DNA from: CAVRXQ01 sp963831155
Lineage (GTDB): Bacteria; Actinomycetota; Acidimicrobiia; Acidimicrobiales; Bog-793
Direction: 5' to 3'
Length of the DNA stretch: 64,000 nucleotides
Assembly (NCBI GenBank): GCA_963831155.1
Contig: CAWHOY010000005.1
Location: 868,001-932,000 of the forward strand
Positions 1 to 8,272 of the stretch are shown piece after piece. Below the pieces are notes generated by a model. It was not told the DNA's origin. It worked only from the letters and a program-made list of their open reading frames with translations, and made no database searches. Position 1 is the stretch's first letter; each line of letters starts with the position of its first letter. Position numbers and translations under genes: made by a program.

Positions 1-242
1 GAAAGTGCGTACTGGTACTCCTTTGCGGGGGACGCGAAAGGCGACAGGTTCGCCGAGCCGAGGGAGGGAGTGGTCGTCGTCGTCGATCCGATGCTCGCGA
101 CACCGGGTCCCGAGACACCCCCACACGCCGCGAACAAAAGACCGGCCAACCCGAGCACAAAGAACACCGGCACGGCTCGTCGAAGTTGGCGATGAGGACC
201 GCCTCGTTCCCTCCCGATCGGCAGGTTGGCTGCTTCGTTCAT
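1..242 (-). CDS. Putative lipoprotein, N-terminal part (runs off left edge)
   Basis: Partial gene on the minus strand, starting with ATG at 242 and open to the window edge (about 80 codons visible). A strong Shine-Dalgarno GGAGGT lies 9 nt before the ATG. The product starts with a charged n-region, then a hydrophobic stretch ending LLFAACGG, a lipobox-like signal-peptidase II site, followed by a Ser/Thr-rich linker (VASIGSTTTTT). It is therefore probably a secreted, lipid-anchored protein. The domain after the linker is mostly outside the window, so its function is unknown. The same signal layout recurs in a broken copy near 1470-1640. Confidence 0.72.
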   Translation of the reverse strand, partial: MNEAANLPIGRERGGPHRQLRRAVPVFFVLGLAGLLFAACGGVSGPGVASIGSTTTTTPSLGSANLSPFASPAKEYQYAL

Positions 243-440
243 TGCGGCGCACCTCCACCCACCAGAATCTTTGTACGCCGAAGTTGGTTGCAAAACGGTT
301 ACTCCCTTGGAGCGGCAGCTTCTGCTGCTGACATCCAAGGCGAGGTCTGCTTACCTGGCGCGCGTCAGGTCCACCGACTTTCGGGTGTCATACACAACAG
401 GACGGAATGAACCGACCCGCCTGAGGGAAGGGAAAAATTA

Positions 441-575
441 ATGCAGTTACGCATGAAAAACCCGAGCGTCAACGTGCCCGGTGTCATTGAGGCGATGCAG
501 GCGTTCAGCCAAGCCGGTTCGCCGCAGTACGGAATGGCGCGCATCGCAACGCTCGGCCATACAGCAGCGGGATGA
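441..575 (+). pseudogene. AhpD/carboxymuconolactone decarboxylase-like N-terminal fragment
   Basis: A 44-codon ORF with a purine-rich ribosome-binding site (GAGGGAAGGG) 9 nt before ATG. The first residues, MQLRMKNPSVNVPGVIEAMQ, resemble the N-terminus of the carboxymuconolactone decarboxylase / AhpD-like family, whose members are about 140-150 aa and carry a CxxC motif further on. Here the reading frame stops at 573-575 and I find no continuation with the CxxC motif in any plus frame before 777. I read it as a truncated relic. A genuine small ORF is less likely but not excluded. Confidence 0.45.
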
Positions 576-776
576 TTGGGCGTTCCAGAACGCTGGTCCG
601 CGCGCGGCTTCCGAGACGCGTGCCTCGCTGGTACGCCATGCCCGGGACATATCACGAAGGCTAAAGGCTCGCCCGTTGAGGACCTCGCCAGTCCAAAGCG
701 ATTCGTCGACGAGAAAGTCGCGGCCGTAGAGACGCATCACGGGCCGTTCCCTCTCCCTTCACGTCAGGGAAGCGAG

Positions 777-1133
777 TTACCTATCTTCGACCCAGCGTTC
801 TCGCCCAAACATTCGGCCGAACCGCGCAGTCAGGGAAGGTCCAGTGTCCTGGAAGGGATCGACGTGGAAGCTGCGTGTACCTGATGGCGGAGGCAACTGG
901 GAGGCCTGTTCATCATTCAGCGAACAATGAACGGCTTCAGTTGTGATCTCGAGAATCTGTCCCTTGCCGACGAAGCGGAGACCCTGATGGGTTGTCACGA
1001 CGATGCCATCGAAGAGATCCTCGCTCGGGATCTGCAGGACGTGTTCGACGGTGCCGAACGTGTGCCCTTCAGAGCTTTGTACTGCAGTGCCAACTTCGAG
1101 AGCAAGGTAGGAAATCTCGTGCTCGTCATCCAC
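777..1133 (-). CDS. PRC-barrel-like domain protein
   Basis: A 118-aa protein with GTG start. The N-terminal half (about residues 8-70) has the alternating beta pattern of PRC-barrel-like domains: VGTAVQSSEGHTFGTVEHVL, then DLFDGIVVTTHQGLRFV. A short low-complexity tail follows (residues 78-118). PRC-barrel domains occur in ribosome maturation factors and in small stress or regulatory proteins, and nothing here says which role applies. No signal peptide or membrane segment. It stands alone, with no close same-strand partner. Assignment rests on pattern only. Confidence 0.6.
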   Translation of the reverse strand: MDDEHEISYLALEVGTAVQSSEGHTFGTVEHVLQIPSEDLFDGIVVTTHQGLRFVGKGQILEITTEAVHCSLNDEQASQLPPPSGTRSFHVDPFQDTGPSLTARFGRMFGRERWVEDR

Positions 1134-1469
1134 AAGCGCACCGCCCTGAGAGAGTTGCGCAACGCTAGCTAACGGCCGAGATCACCTGTCCCTATGGCCA
1201 AGCAGGTGCGAGCGCCGGGCACTCCGCTTCGCGTCTTGGAATTGTGGCGGACTTTCGTCGATCCGTCGCAAAGAAGAAGATGCACTTTGACTTGACCCTC
1301 GGGTAAGGAAGTTTCGAGGCGGCCGCATGTCGCCTTCTGGCAACGAGCGGCGGGCCCCGTCCGTAACCGGCGTGCAACCGATCTCCAAGTAAAACGATGG
1401 CGATGGCGACCTAACGGATCGCAAACGGGGCCCGACCTTGCCCGCGGGTCCCAAAGTCCGAAGACCTGA

Positions 1470-1640
1470 TCCGTCGCAGCGACCGGTCTGGCACTCTGCG
1501 CTGTGGCGCTCCTGTTCGGCGCGTGTGGAGGATCATCGCCCACTTCGGTCGCGAGCATCGAGTCTTCGACCTCTACGACCGTGGGCGGCGGTAGTCCCCC
1601 GGCAACAGCGGCCCCGCGATACGGCCACCCAAACAGCTGA
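1470..1640 (+). pseudogene. Lipoprotein signal-peptide remnant
   Basis: In the frame ending at TGA 1638-1640 the sequence reads through a hydrophobic stretch into LLFGACGGSSPTSVASIES, then a Ser/Thr/Gly linker. This is a lipoprotein signal with the same arrangement as the gene at the left edge (ACGG, VASI, Ser/Thr-rich). There is no ATG, GTG or TTG start ahead of the hydrophobic part: an in-frame TGA lies at 1467-1469, and the frame ends 34 codons after the lipobox Cys. It looks like a broken relative of the left-edge gene. The surrounding 1134-1687 stretch holds no other gene I can support. Confidence 0.4.
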
Positions 1641-1674
1641 ACCTCGGCATCCGCTGTTGGCGACGACCGGTACG

Positions 1675-1680
1675 TAGAGT
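1675..1680 (+). promoter_or_regulatory. -10 box TAGAGT for the G1 peptidase (leaderless)
   Basis: TAGAGT matches TANNNT and ends 7 nt before the ATG at 1688, so transcription would start at or near the start codon. There is no convincing Shine-Dalgarno. Inference from spacing. Confidence 0.4.
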
Positions 1681-1687
1681 TTCAGGC

Positions 1688-2872
1688 ATGATCGGTCGTC
1701 AGAGCGGTCGATCGTGGACCGGCGGCGCATTGGCGATCGCTACGATCATCGCGACACTCCTGTGTCTCGCAACCCAAGCGAGCGGAATCACCGCTCCCGT
1801 GGCTCAAATTTCGAAAAGCGCTGTTCCGAGGATCCTGTCGATCCAGGCGAACCGCGCCTCCTTGCCGTCTCGCGGCGGGACGGTCACCGTGTCAATGCGA
1901 ACGCTTGGTGCCGTCGGCTGCCGCCTTTTCCCCGTCGGTCAAAAGGCGGTCACCGCCGCGCTGCCGCGATCGTGGTCGAACTGCTCGCGGGGTTTCGCGC
2001 GCGTGACGATCAAGCTTGGCGCGAACCTCTCGGGCACGACCGTGACCGCCCATTTTCGCGACTACGCCCGTCGAGGTTTGAGCGCGACCTGGGTCCCGCT
2101 CACAATCCTCGTTCGGCCCGGCCAAATCGGCGAACCCGCGCCTGCGGGCGCAAGCGGCTACACCGAAAGCACAAACTGGTCCGGCTACGTCGTACCGTCG
2201 TCGGAACCTGTGATCCGGTCAACGAGCGGAATGTGGACTGTTCCAACATTGAACTGCGCTGACACTCCGAGCGGGGAAGTCTCGGAATGGGTCGGCATCG
2301 GTGGAGTCAGTTGGCCGAGTGGTGGGAGTTCGGGCGCGCTCTTGCAGACCGGCACCGAGGACCGCTGTGTCAACGGCGGCCAGCAAGACGATGCGTGGTG
2401 GGAGCTGTATCCATCGAATCCCAACGGATCGATCGACTATTCCCGGCTGTCCGTATCTCCAGGGGACTCGGTCGCGGCGAGCGTCTACGAGACGGCAGGC
2501 GGTCGCTGGTCGACGAAGATCGACGACATCACAAAGGGCATTTCCGGGGTCATGGTGACGGGCCGGGAATACGGCACCGCGCTCGATGCCGGTGGGTCGA
2601 ATTCGTTCTCTATGGAGGGTTCGACCTCTCGGCTGTCATATGACGGCGGTTACTCGGCGGAATGGATCGTCGAGGATTCCGGAGCGAGCGAGACGCAGCT
2701 GTCACCCTTCGCGAACTTCGGCACCGTCACGTTCTCCAACTTGCAGGCGGGCCTTCCCGCGTGGGCGCTCACCTCCTCTGAAGGAGTCGAACTCGTCCAG
2801 CACGGCGTCGTTTTGTCGACGCCGGCGGCACCGAGCGCCGACGGATTCGACGTTCGTTACACCGGACCGTAG
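1688..2872 (+). CDS. Secreted glutamic peptidase, family G1 (eqolisin-like)
   Basis: A 394-aa exported protein. Residues about 10-35 form a signal peptide, 45-142 an extra beta-rich domain with two Cys (C78, C99), and 160-392 match the G1 (eqolisin) peptidase fold. Diagnostic motifs are NWSGYV (163-168), WVGIGG (201-206), ALLQTGTE (217-224), WWELYP (237-242) and AEWIVED (324-330). In the fungal prototype scytalidoglutamic peptidase the catalytic pair is a Gln in LQTG and a Glu in AE(F/W)IIED; the equivalents here are Q220 and E325. The family usually works at acidic pH, which would suit an acid or slightly acid habitat, though that is inference. The start is chosen from the -10 box 7 nt upstream and the well-formed signal peptide. 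Confidence 0.88.
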   Translation: MIGRQSGRSWTGGALAIATIIATLLCLATQASGITAPVAQISKSAVPRILSIQANRASLPSRGGTVTVSMRTLGAVGCRLFPVGQKAVTAALPRSWSNCSRGFARVTIKLGANLSGTTVTAHFRDYARRGLSATWVPLTILVRPGQIGEPAPAGASGYTESTNWSGYVVPSSEPVIRSTSGMWTVPTLNCADTPSGEVSEWVGIGGVSWPSGGSSGALLQTGTEDRCVNGGQQDDAWWELYPSNPNGSIDYSRLSVSPGDSVAASVYETAGGRWSTKIDDITKGISGVMVTGREYGTALDAGGSNSFSMEGSTSRLSYDGGYSAEWIVEDSGASETQLSPFANFGTVTFSNLQAGLPAWALTSSEGVELVQHGVVLSTPAAPSADGFDVRYTGP

Positions 2873-3105
2873 GCGGTGGGCTGAAAGACCGCTCTCGACA
2901 GCTCGCGAGACGGCGTAGGAACTGTCCGCGCATCGAGTTCGACTTGCGGTACACCTTGCGGCGAACGACGCGTCTCGCGTATGTGTCCGGTCTCGCTCGG
3001 CGGCTTGAAGTTTGCCCAAGTCGCCGACCGCTCGTACAGCTGACTACGCGTGTGGAAAACCAACGCCGCGTCACTTCGCGCGGTGTTAGGTGGGAGAGTT
3101 GTTAA

Positions 3106-3375
3106 ATGTTCTTCCTCATCATCGCGATGTTGGTCTCAGGGCTCATCATCGGAGCGCTCGGTCGGCTCGTGGTCCCCGGTCATCAGCGAATGGGGCCGTT
3201 TTCGACGACCCTCGTCGGCATCGCGGGTTCCTTCGCCGGCGGCCTCATCGGCCGGATCGTGTTCGGCTTCCGCTACCGCTACTCCTTCGTCTTGGCGCTG
3301 ATCATCGCGGTCGCCTGCACCGCGCTGATCATCGCTGTAATGCAAGGCGGCTGGCGCCGACGGAGTTACCGCTGA
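3106..3375 (+). CDS. GlsB/YeaQ/YmgE-family small membrane protein
   Basis: An 89-aa protein with three hydrophobic segments (about 1-20, 33-50, 58-78) and the family signature GLIIGALGRLVVPG followed by a Gly-rich second helix (GIAGSFAGGLIG). Members of this transglycosylase-associated / stress-response family are about 80-90 aa inner-membrane proteins of unknown mechanism. A purine-rich GGGAGAG lies 9 nt before the ATG. It is alone on the plus strand and ends 23 bp from a convergent gene. The preceding 2873-3105 interval holds nothing recognisable. Confidence 0.85.
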   Translation: MFFLIIAMLVSGLIIGALGRLVVPGHQRMGPFSTTLVGIAGSFAGGLIGRIVFGFRYRYSFVLALIIAVACTALIIAVMQGGWRRRSYR

Positions 3376-3398
3376 GCGCATCTCGCGTGTGAGCGAGA

Positions 3399-4139
3399 TC
3401 AGAGAACGAGGATCCTCCCGCACTGTTCGCAGTGCACGACTTCGTCCTCCGCCGCACGGCGGAGGTGGTCGAGCTCGGTCGCGGAGATCATGAGATGGCA
3501 GCCGGCGCACATCCCTCCAACCACGCGCGCCACCCCGACACCGCCGAGCCGAGTACGCAAGCGCTCGTACTCGCCTCGAAGTCCGTCCGGGATCGTCGCC
3601 GCGAGCGCGTCCCGTCGGTGACGGTGCCGCGCGATCTCCTCATCGATCTCAGACTCCGCGGTCATGAGCTCGTTGGACACGCGGGAGATCTCCTCTTGTT
3701 CGGCCTTGCGGCGATCGGCCAGTGTCGCGAGCTCGTTCTCGATCGGTTCGATCGCCTCCATCACGACGAGCTGCTCGTCGTCGAGGTCGCGACGGAGCCG
3801 ATCCAAGTTTCCCATCTCGACCGCCATCGCCTCTTGGTCGCGGAAGGACCCCGCCTGGCCGCTGCGCAACCGCTCGTCGATGCGCGCCGCTCGCGTGACG
3901 ATCTCGGCGACCTCTCCTGCCAGATCCGAAAGGCGCGCCTCGTGCACCTGGCGCGCGGTGTTCGCTTCACCCTCGCCCGCGTCGACCTGCACGAGCGCGC
4001 GCTCGTGGTCTGCGAGCTCACGGCGAGCTGGAAGGGTCGCGCGGCGATGTTCGAGCGAATCGATTGCGGAGTCCTCCTCTTGTACCGCCAGCAAGGCCTC
4101 GAACGCCGCATGCCCCTGGGTCATCACAGGCTCGGTCAT
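3399..4139 (-). CDS. Coiled-coil C4 zinc-ribbon protein
   Basis: A 246-aa protein: a long charged alpha-helical coiled coil (about residues 10-190) followed by a C-terminal zinc ribbon with two CxxC pairs, CAGCHLM and CEQCGRI. This is the architecture of the CT398 / Rv2229c-type zinc-ribbon family, common in Actinobacteria and thought to bind nucleic acids or partner proteins; function unproven. The start ATG at 4139 overlaps the stop of the upstream phosphatase gene by ATGA, indicating coupled translation. A longer in-frame ORF extends upstream, but that part is an out-of-frame shadow of the phosphatase. Confidence 0.85.
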   Translation of the reverse strand: MTEPVMTQGHAAFEALLAVQEEDSAIDSLEHRRATLPARRELADHERALVQVDAGEGEANTARQVHEARLSDLAGEVAEIVTRAARIDERLRSGQAGSFRDQEAMAVEMGNLDRLRRDLDDEQLVVMEAIEPIENELATLADRRKAEQEEISRVSNELMTAESEIDEEIARHRHRRDALAATIPDGLRGEYERLRTRLGGVGVARVVGGMCAGCHLMISATELDHLRRAAEDEVVHCEQCGRILVL

Positions 4140-4900
4140 CTGGTCCCTTCCGCGTCGGCGTCGGATCGGCGTACGTCGAGGAGCTCGACGAGCAGTGACG
4201 TCGTCGACGCGACGACCGGGCTGCGGCGGTCCTCGTGCCGCCGGACGACGAGGTCGCGTCCGAAGGCGTCGGCGGCGCTCGCTCCTGCCTCGTTCGCGAC
4301 GAGCATCCCGCCGAGGTAGTCCCAAACACCGAGCGAGCGGCGTCCCCACTCGCAGAAGGCGTCGAGCCGTCCGTCTGCGACCGCGCAGATTTCGAGAGCG
4401 GCCGCTCCAAAAGAGCGCGCCTGGCGCCAGCAGACCGCGCGGAACGGCAACCCCGAGACCCCGACGATCGCGTCGGCGAGCCTGGATGTCTCCCCGGCGG
4501 TGATCGGCTGACCGTTCCTCGTCGCGCCGCCGCCTCTCTGGGCTTCGTAACGCGTCCCGTCGGCGAGGTTGACGACAAGGGCACAGAGCGGACCGGACGC
4601 GTCCACGATGCAGATGCTCGTTGCGTACCACGGGATTCCCCGCGAGGCATTCGTCGACCCGTCGACGGGATCGATCACCGCGAGGAGATCGCGTCCGGCC
4701 TCGGTGACGCCCGACTCCTCGCTCAACACGCCAAGACCCGCACCGAGCAACACCTCGAGAGCCGCGTTGTCCGCAACGACGTCGATCCGGTACTGCCCCT
4801 CGATAGCTCCTGGCGCCGCCCAATCCTCGACGCCCGCGGTCGCCGAGATGACCGCCTGCACCGCGCGACCCATGACGGTCGAAAGGTCACGGGCGTGCAC
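4136..4900 (-). CDS. Inositol monophosphatase-family phosphatase
   Basis: A 254-aa member of the Mg2+-dependent, Li+-sensitive phosphatase superfamily (IMPase, FBPase, CysQ). Metal ligands are visible in LSEES (E61-E62), the signature DPVDGSTN (77-84) and WDYLGG (193-198). The substrate could be inositol phosphate, histidinol phosphate, PAP or fructose bisphosphate; the sequence alone does not decide. It begins with GTG, preceded by TAGCTT 6 nt upstream, which suggests a leaderless transcript, and is coupled by ATGA to the zinc-ribbon gene. Confidence 0.85.
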   Translation of the reverse strand: MHARDLSTVMGRAVQAVISATAGVEDWAAPGAIEGQYRIDVVADNAALEVLLGAGLGVLSEESGVTEAGRDLLAVIDPVDGSTNASRGIPWYATSICIVDASGPLCALVVNLADGTRYEAQRGGGATRNGQPITAGETSRLADAIVGVSGLPFRAVCWRQARSFGAAALEICAVADGRLDAFCEWGRRSLGVWDYLGGMLVANEAGASAADAFGRDLVVRRHEDRRSPVVASTTSLLVELLDVRRSDADAEGTR

Positions 4901-4906
4901 ATACGC

Positions 4907-4912
4907 AAGCTA
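4907..4912 (-). promoter_or_regulatory. -10 box TAGCTT for the IMPase gene (leaderless)
   Basis: On the minus strand TAGCTT is followed by 6 nt and then the GTG start at 4900. It matches the TANNNT pattern seen before several other genes in the window. Confidence 0.35.
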
Positions 4913-4984
4913 CCTGGCCAATGAACGGCTCTTTCCATGCGGATACACGTCCGACGTGCAGCGAGGCGCAACAAGGCCCTCCCC

Positions 4985-4990
4985 TACACT
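4985..4990 (+). promoter_or_regulatory. -10 box TACACT for the gene at 4998 (leaderless)
   Basis: TACACT ends 7 nt before the ATG at 4998 and no Shine-Dalgarno is present, so the mRNA probably starts at the start codon. Confidence 0.4.
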
Positions 4991-4997
4991 CGACGCG

Positions 4998-5558
4998 ATG
5001 GCAGTCATCGACGTCGCGGGATACGTCGCCGAATTGAAGGACCACGCGACCGATCACGGTTTCCACGTCCACGACGAGCGACACTTCGTCGAGACGTACT
5101 CGCTGCGCCAGTTCTGGGAGGTCGACCTGCATCCCGAAGAAGGCTGCGGCGGTCCGATCGATCTCCACCTCGCCCTGGAAGTCGATCCGCGCACACTCCT
5201 CGACTTCGAAGACGCCGTCGTCGCCCTGCCCGACGACGAGGAACCGCCCGACAAATGGTCGTTCCCGTTGACCTTTAACTGGGGAATCCCGCCGCTCCCG
5301 AACGGCCCCGACCTGCTGCGACTGGCGATCGACCTCGCCGGTGTCGGCGGCGTCGAACTGCCTTTGGAGATCTCAGCGACGGACTCGTTCGGATCAGTGA
5401 CCGATCCACCCGTCCGCCGCTTGACGATTGTCGCCCGTCGTGAGGTCTCGCTCGCGAAGGTCCTCGCCGGCGAGGAGCTGTTGTGCGACACCTTCGACCG
5501 GACGCGCGCGGTCAGCCGGTTCCTGTTGGACGCAGCGCCGGCCTGGCTCGACACATGA
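4998..5558 (+). CDS. Conserved-looking hypothetical protein
   Basis: A 186-aa soluble acidic protein that I cannot assign to a family. It contains an HxH stretch (FHVHDERHFVETYSLRQFWE), a Pro-rich central segment (TFNWGIPPLPNGPD) and no signal peptide or membrane helix. The start is the ATG directly after a TACACT box; the longer frame upstream is a shadow of the divergent phosphatase. Its stop overlaps the next ATG (ATGA), so it is co-translated with the small exported protein downstream. Confidence 0.7.
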   Translation: MAVIDVAGYVAELKDHATDHGFHVHDERHFVETYSLRQFWEVDLHPEEGCGGPIDLHLALEVDPRTLLDFEDAVVALPDDEEPPDKWSFPLTFNWGIPPLPNGPDLLRLAIDLAGVGGVELPLEISATDSFGSVTDPPVRRLTIVARREVSLAKVLAGEELLCDTFDRTRAVSRFLLDAAPAWLDT

Positions 5559-5932
5559 CCGTCAGGCGCCCGAGCCACCGGCTCCGGCGCCTCTTTTGCG
5601 CCACGGCGCTCGTCGCATCCGGTGCGGGGATCGCAAGCGCCTGCGGTTCCTCGGCGTCGTCTCTCGGACACGAAGCGTGCATCGACGTCGGTCACAGCTT
5701 GTCGCTCTACGCGCAGAGCACGAGGACGAGCGACGCCGCGCTGGCCGAAAAAGATCGTGCGCGTGCCCTTTCCTTGCTGCGACAAGCGCTGCAACCGGCG
5801 GCGCTCGCCGGCAGCAACAACGGGGACTGGCAGGCGCTCATGGCGACGCTCTCGGAATCGAACCGGGTGCCGGAATCAAAGCTCGTGTCCGCGCTCTCGG
5901 CCCAGTGCGCGCAGAGCCTCTCCCAAGGCTGA
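5555..5932 (+). CDS. Small exported Cys-containing protein, possible lipoprotein
   Basis: A 125-aa product beginning with an Arg-rich n-region and a hydrophobic stretch ending GAGIASACGSS, an imperfect lipobox (Ala rather than Leu at -3). The mature part is helical with one more Cys pair candidate (C at EACIDVG and AQCAQS). Function unknown. The ATG overlaps the TGA of the upstream gene, which fixes the start. It converges on the glucokinase gene with only 7 bp between the two stops. Confidence 0.65.
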   Translation: MTVRRPSHRLRRLFCATALVASGAGIASACGSSASSLGHEACIDVGHSLSLYAQSTRTSDAALAEKDRARALSLLRQALQPAALAGSNNGDWQALMATLSESNRVPESKLVSALSAQCAQSLSQG

Positions 5933-5939
5933 GCGTCGC

Positions 5940-6782
5940 TCAGTCGCGGTGCTCGATCGACCTTCCCTCGTCCCAGAGCCGCAGCCCGCCGAGGATCCCG
6001 GCCACGTTGTCGACCACGGAGTACGGCGCTTCGACCTTGCCCTTCAGGTGACGGGAGTTGCCGCCGCCGAGGTAACAGTGGTCGAAGTTCGTGAGGATCC
6101 GGAAGACTTCGAGCGCCTCGAAGACACGTCGACGCCACCTTTTCGGCCCGATCTTCTCGAGGGTCGCGTTGCCGAGCTGCTCGTTGAAGGTCTCCCCCTT
6201 GCGGAACGGAATGTGAGCCAGCTCGAGGTGCGGAGCGAGCATCCCGTCGTAGAACAGGGCGGTTCCGACCCCGGTGCCGAGGGTCACGACGAATTCGAGC
6301 CCGTCCCCCGAGACGACGGCCAGTCCCTGCAAGTCGGCGTCGTTCGCGACGCGCGTCGGTTTCGAGAACCGCTTCGAGAGCTCGTCGGCGAGCGGAAAGC
6401 CGGTCCATTTCGCGACGAGCTCGGGCAGAGTGCGTGAGCCGAGTCCCTTTTCGGTCGAGAACTGCGGCGCCGTCAAGACGCGGCCCTTGCGGACGACGCC
6501 GGGGAAGCCGGCCGAGACCCGCTCGAAGCCCGGTAGCGGGCGGACGAGATCGGCGAGCGTGTCGACAAGGCGCTCCGGGGGGAGCGGATACGGCGTCGGC
6601 ACTGAAACCCGATCGGCGACCATGCGGTCCTCGGTGTCGAGCACCGAGCCCTTGAGGCCCGTGCCGCCGATGTCGAGGGCGAGGGTAAACGGTCGCTTCG
6701 GCGTTCCGCGATCGTCTCCGGCCTTCGCGGGTTTGGGGCCAGCCGACGCCGGGCTCTCCTGCGAGGTCGTGTCGTCTGTCAT
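5940..6782 (-). CDS. ppgK: ROK-family (polyphosphate) glucokinase
   Basis: A 280-aa sugar kinase of the ROK/ASKHA fold. A low-complexity N-terminal extension (1-30) precedes the phosphate-1 loop DIGGTGLKG (37-45); VANDADLQG and LGTGVGTALFYDG provide the catalytic Asp and phosphate-2 loop, and LAHIPFRKGETF follows. Close actinobacterial relatives phosphorylate glucose with polyphosphate or ATP; the polyphosphate specificity is inferred from family resemblance. The ATG overlaps the pepA stop by ATGA, making it the last gene of a four-gene operon. Confidence 0.82.
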   Translation of the reverse strand: MTDDTTSQESPASAGPKPAKAGDDRGTPKRPFTLALDIGGTGLKGSVLDTEDRMVADRVSVPTPYPLPPERLVDTLADLVRPLPGFERVSAGFPGVVRKGRVLTAPQFSTEKGLGSRTLPELVAKWTGFPLADELSKRFSKPTRVANDADLQGLAVVSGDGLEFVVTLGTGVGTALFYDGMLAPHLELAHIPFRKGETFNEQLGNATLEKIGPKRWRRRVFEALEVFRILTNFDHCYLGGGNSRHLKGKVEAPYSVVDNVAGILGGLRLWDEGRSIEHRD

Positions 6783-8272
6783 CGGATCACCCTTTTCCCC
6801 TTCGGGTCCTCGTCGGCCGTGTCGCCGATCGGCTCGTACCTTTCGAGCAGTTCGATCAAGGTGCGGACACCAAACCCGGTGCCGCCTTTCGGCGCGTATC
6901 CGCGCACTTCGTCGGCCCACGCCACCCCGGCGATGTCGAGGTGCGCCCAGGGAACCGTGCCGACGAACTCTTCGAGGACGAGGCCGGCGACGAGCGCGCC
7001 ACCCTCGCCGATCGGGCCGATGTTCTTCAAGTCCGCGACGTCGGACTCGAGCAGCGAGCGGTAGGCAACAGGCAGCGGCAGGTGCCAGACCGGCTCGCCG
7101 GCAGCGGCGGCAGCACGTTCGACGGCGCCGACAAGACGCGAGTCGTTGCCCATCAACCCGGCGAGCCGCTTGCCGAGCGCGACAACGATCGGCGCCGTGA
7201 GCGTCGCGAGATCGACGATCGCATCCGGCGACTCCTCCGCGGCGAGGCTGAGCGCGTCGGAGAGGACGAGGCGGCCCTCAGCGTCGGTGTTCAACACCTC
7301 GACGGTCTTGCCATTGCGCGCGGTGAACACATCTCCGGGCTTAACGGCGTTTCCACCCGGCATGTTCTCGGTCAACGGAAAGATCCCGACGACTCTTGCC
7401 CGCACGTCGTGCGCTCGGCACGCGGTCATCGCGCCGAGAACGGCCGCCGCACCGCCGCAGTCCTCTTTCATCGTGAACATCGCCGTCAGCGGCTTCAGCG
7501 ACAACCCGCCGGAATCGAATGTGATGCCCTTGCCGACGAGCGCGACGGTCGCGGTCGGATCATTCGGGGAGTATTCGAGGCGGACGAGCCGCGGCGGTTC
7601 GGCGGATCCCTTCGCCACCGACAAAAGCCCCCCGAGCCCCATCTCGCGAATCTTCTGCTCGTCGAAGACCTCAACCGTCAGCCCGGCGCGTTCGCCGACC
7701 TCGCGAGCGATCTCGGCAAAACGTTTCGGCGTCTTGTCGGCAGCCGGGGTGTTTACGAGGTCGCGGGCGAGGTTCACCGCGTCGGCGCGCGCCCGCGCCC
7801 TGTAGACAGCCGCCGCCGAGTTGTGTTCAGCTGCGATCATCACCATCCGCCCGAGCGTTGGAGCGTCGGCGGATTGTTGCCTGCGTCCGTTGAAGCGGTA
7901 GGAGCCGAGGATCGCGCCTTCGCCGAACGCGCCGAGCACTTCATGATCCGAGAGTGACGGCGGCACCGCGCCGCGTAAGTCGACCACCACCTCGGCGACG
8001 TTCACCGCCGAACGGGAAAGGGCTGCGCCGGCGCGCCGGCACATCTCGGCATCGAGTTCCTCGATCGCTCCGAGCCCGACGACGAAAGAAACGGAGTTGG
8101 CGCCGTTCGCGACGACCGCTGCGTCACCAACGTCGCCTTTGCATCCCTGCGCCGCCAGCACGCCGGCGTCGGGATCGGGGGTGCCGTCGACGCCGACGAG
8201 CCCCTTGAACACCGGCCTCGCGCACGGGAGCCCGTCGATCACACTCGCCGCCTCCTCGAGCTGCAACGTCAC
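6779..8272 (-). CDS. pepA: Leucyl aminopeptidase (M17)
   Basis: A 497-aa cytosolic metallo-aminopeptidase that removes N-terminal residues from peptides. The C-terminal catalytic domain shows the first metal-site block KGITFDSGG (248-256), a second Lys/Asp block (K260, D271) and the M17 signature NTDAEGRL (328-335). Length is typical of PepA. It overlaps its upstream and downstream neighbours by 4 bp each. Confidence 0.93.
   Translation of the reverse strand: MTLQLEEAASVIDGLPCARPVFKGLVGVDGTPDPDAGVLAAQGCKGDVGDAAVVANGANSVSFVVGLGAIEELDAEMCRRAGAALSRSAVNVAEVVVDLRGAVPPSLSDHEVLGAFGEGAILGSYRFNGRRQQSADAPTLGRMVMIAAEHNSAAAVYRARARADAVNLARDLVNTPAADKTPKRFAEIAREVGERAGLTVEVFDEQKIREMGLGGLLSVAKGSAEPPRLVRLEYSPNDPTATVALVGKGITFDSGGLSLKPLTAMFTMKEDCGGAAAVLGAMTACRAHDVRARVVGIFPLTENMPGGNAVKPGDVFTARNGKTVEVLNTDAEGRLVLSDALSLAAEESPDAIVDLATLTAPIVVALGKRLAGLMGNDSRLVGAVERAAAAAGEPVWHLPLPVAYRSLLESDVADLKNIGPIGEGGALVAGLVLEEFVGTVPWAHLDIAGVAWADEVRGYAPKGGTGFGVRTLIELLERYEPIGDTADEDPKGKRVIR

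Noticed and set aside
447..740. 97-aa minus-strand frame next to the AhpD fragment
   Set aside because: No start signal, no family resemblance, and it overlaps the better-supported fragment.
1169..1558. 129-aa minus-strand frame in the gene-poor stretch
   Set aside because: Arg-rich composition without motif or ribosome-binding site; it overlaps the lipoprotein remnant.
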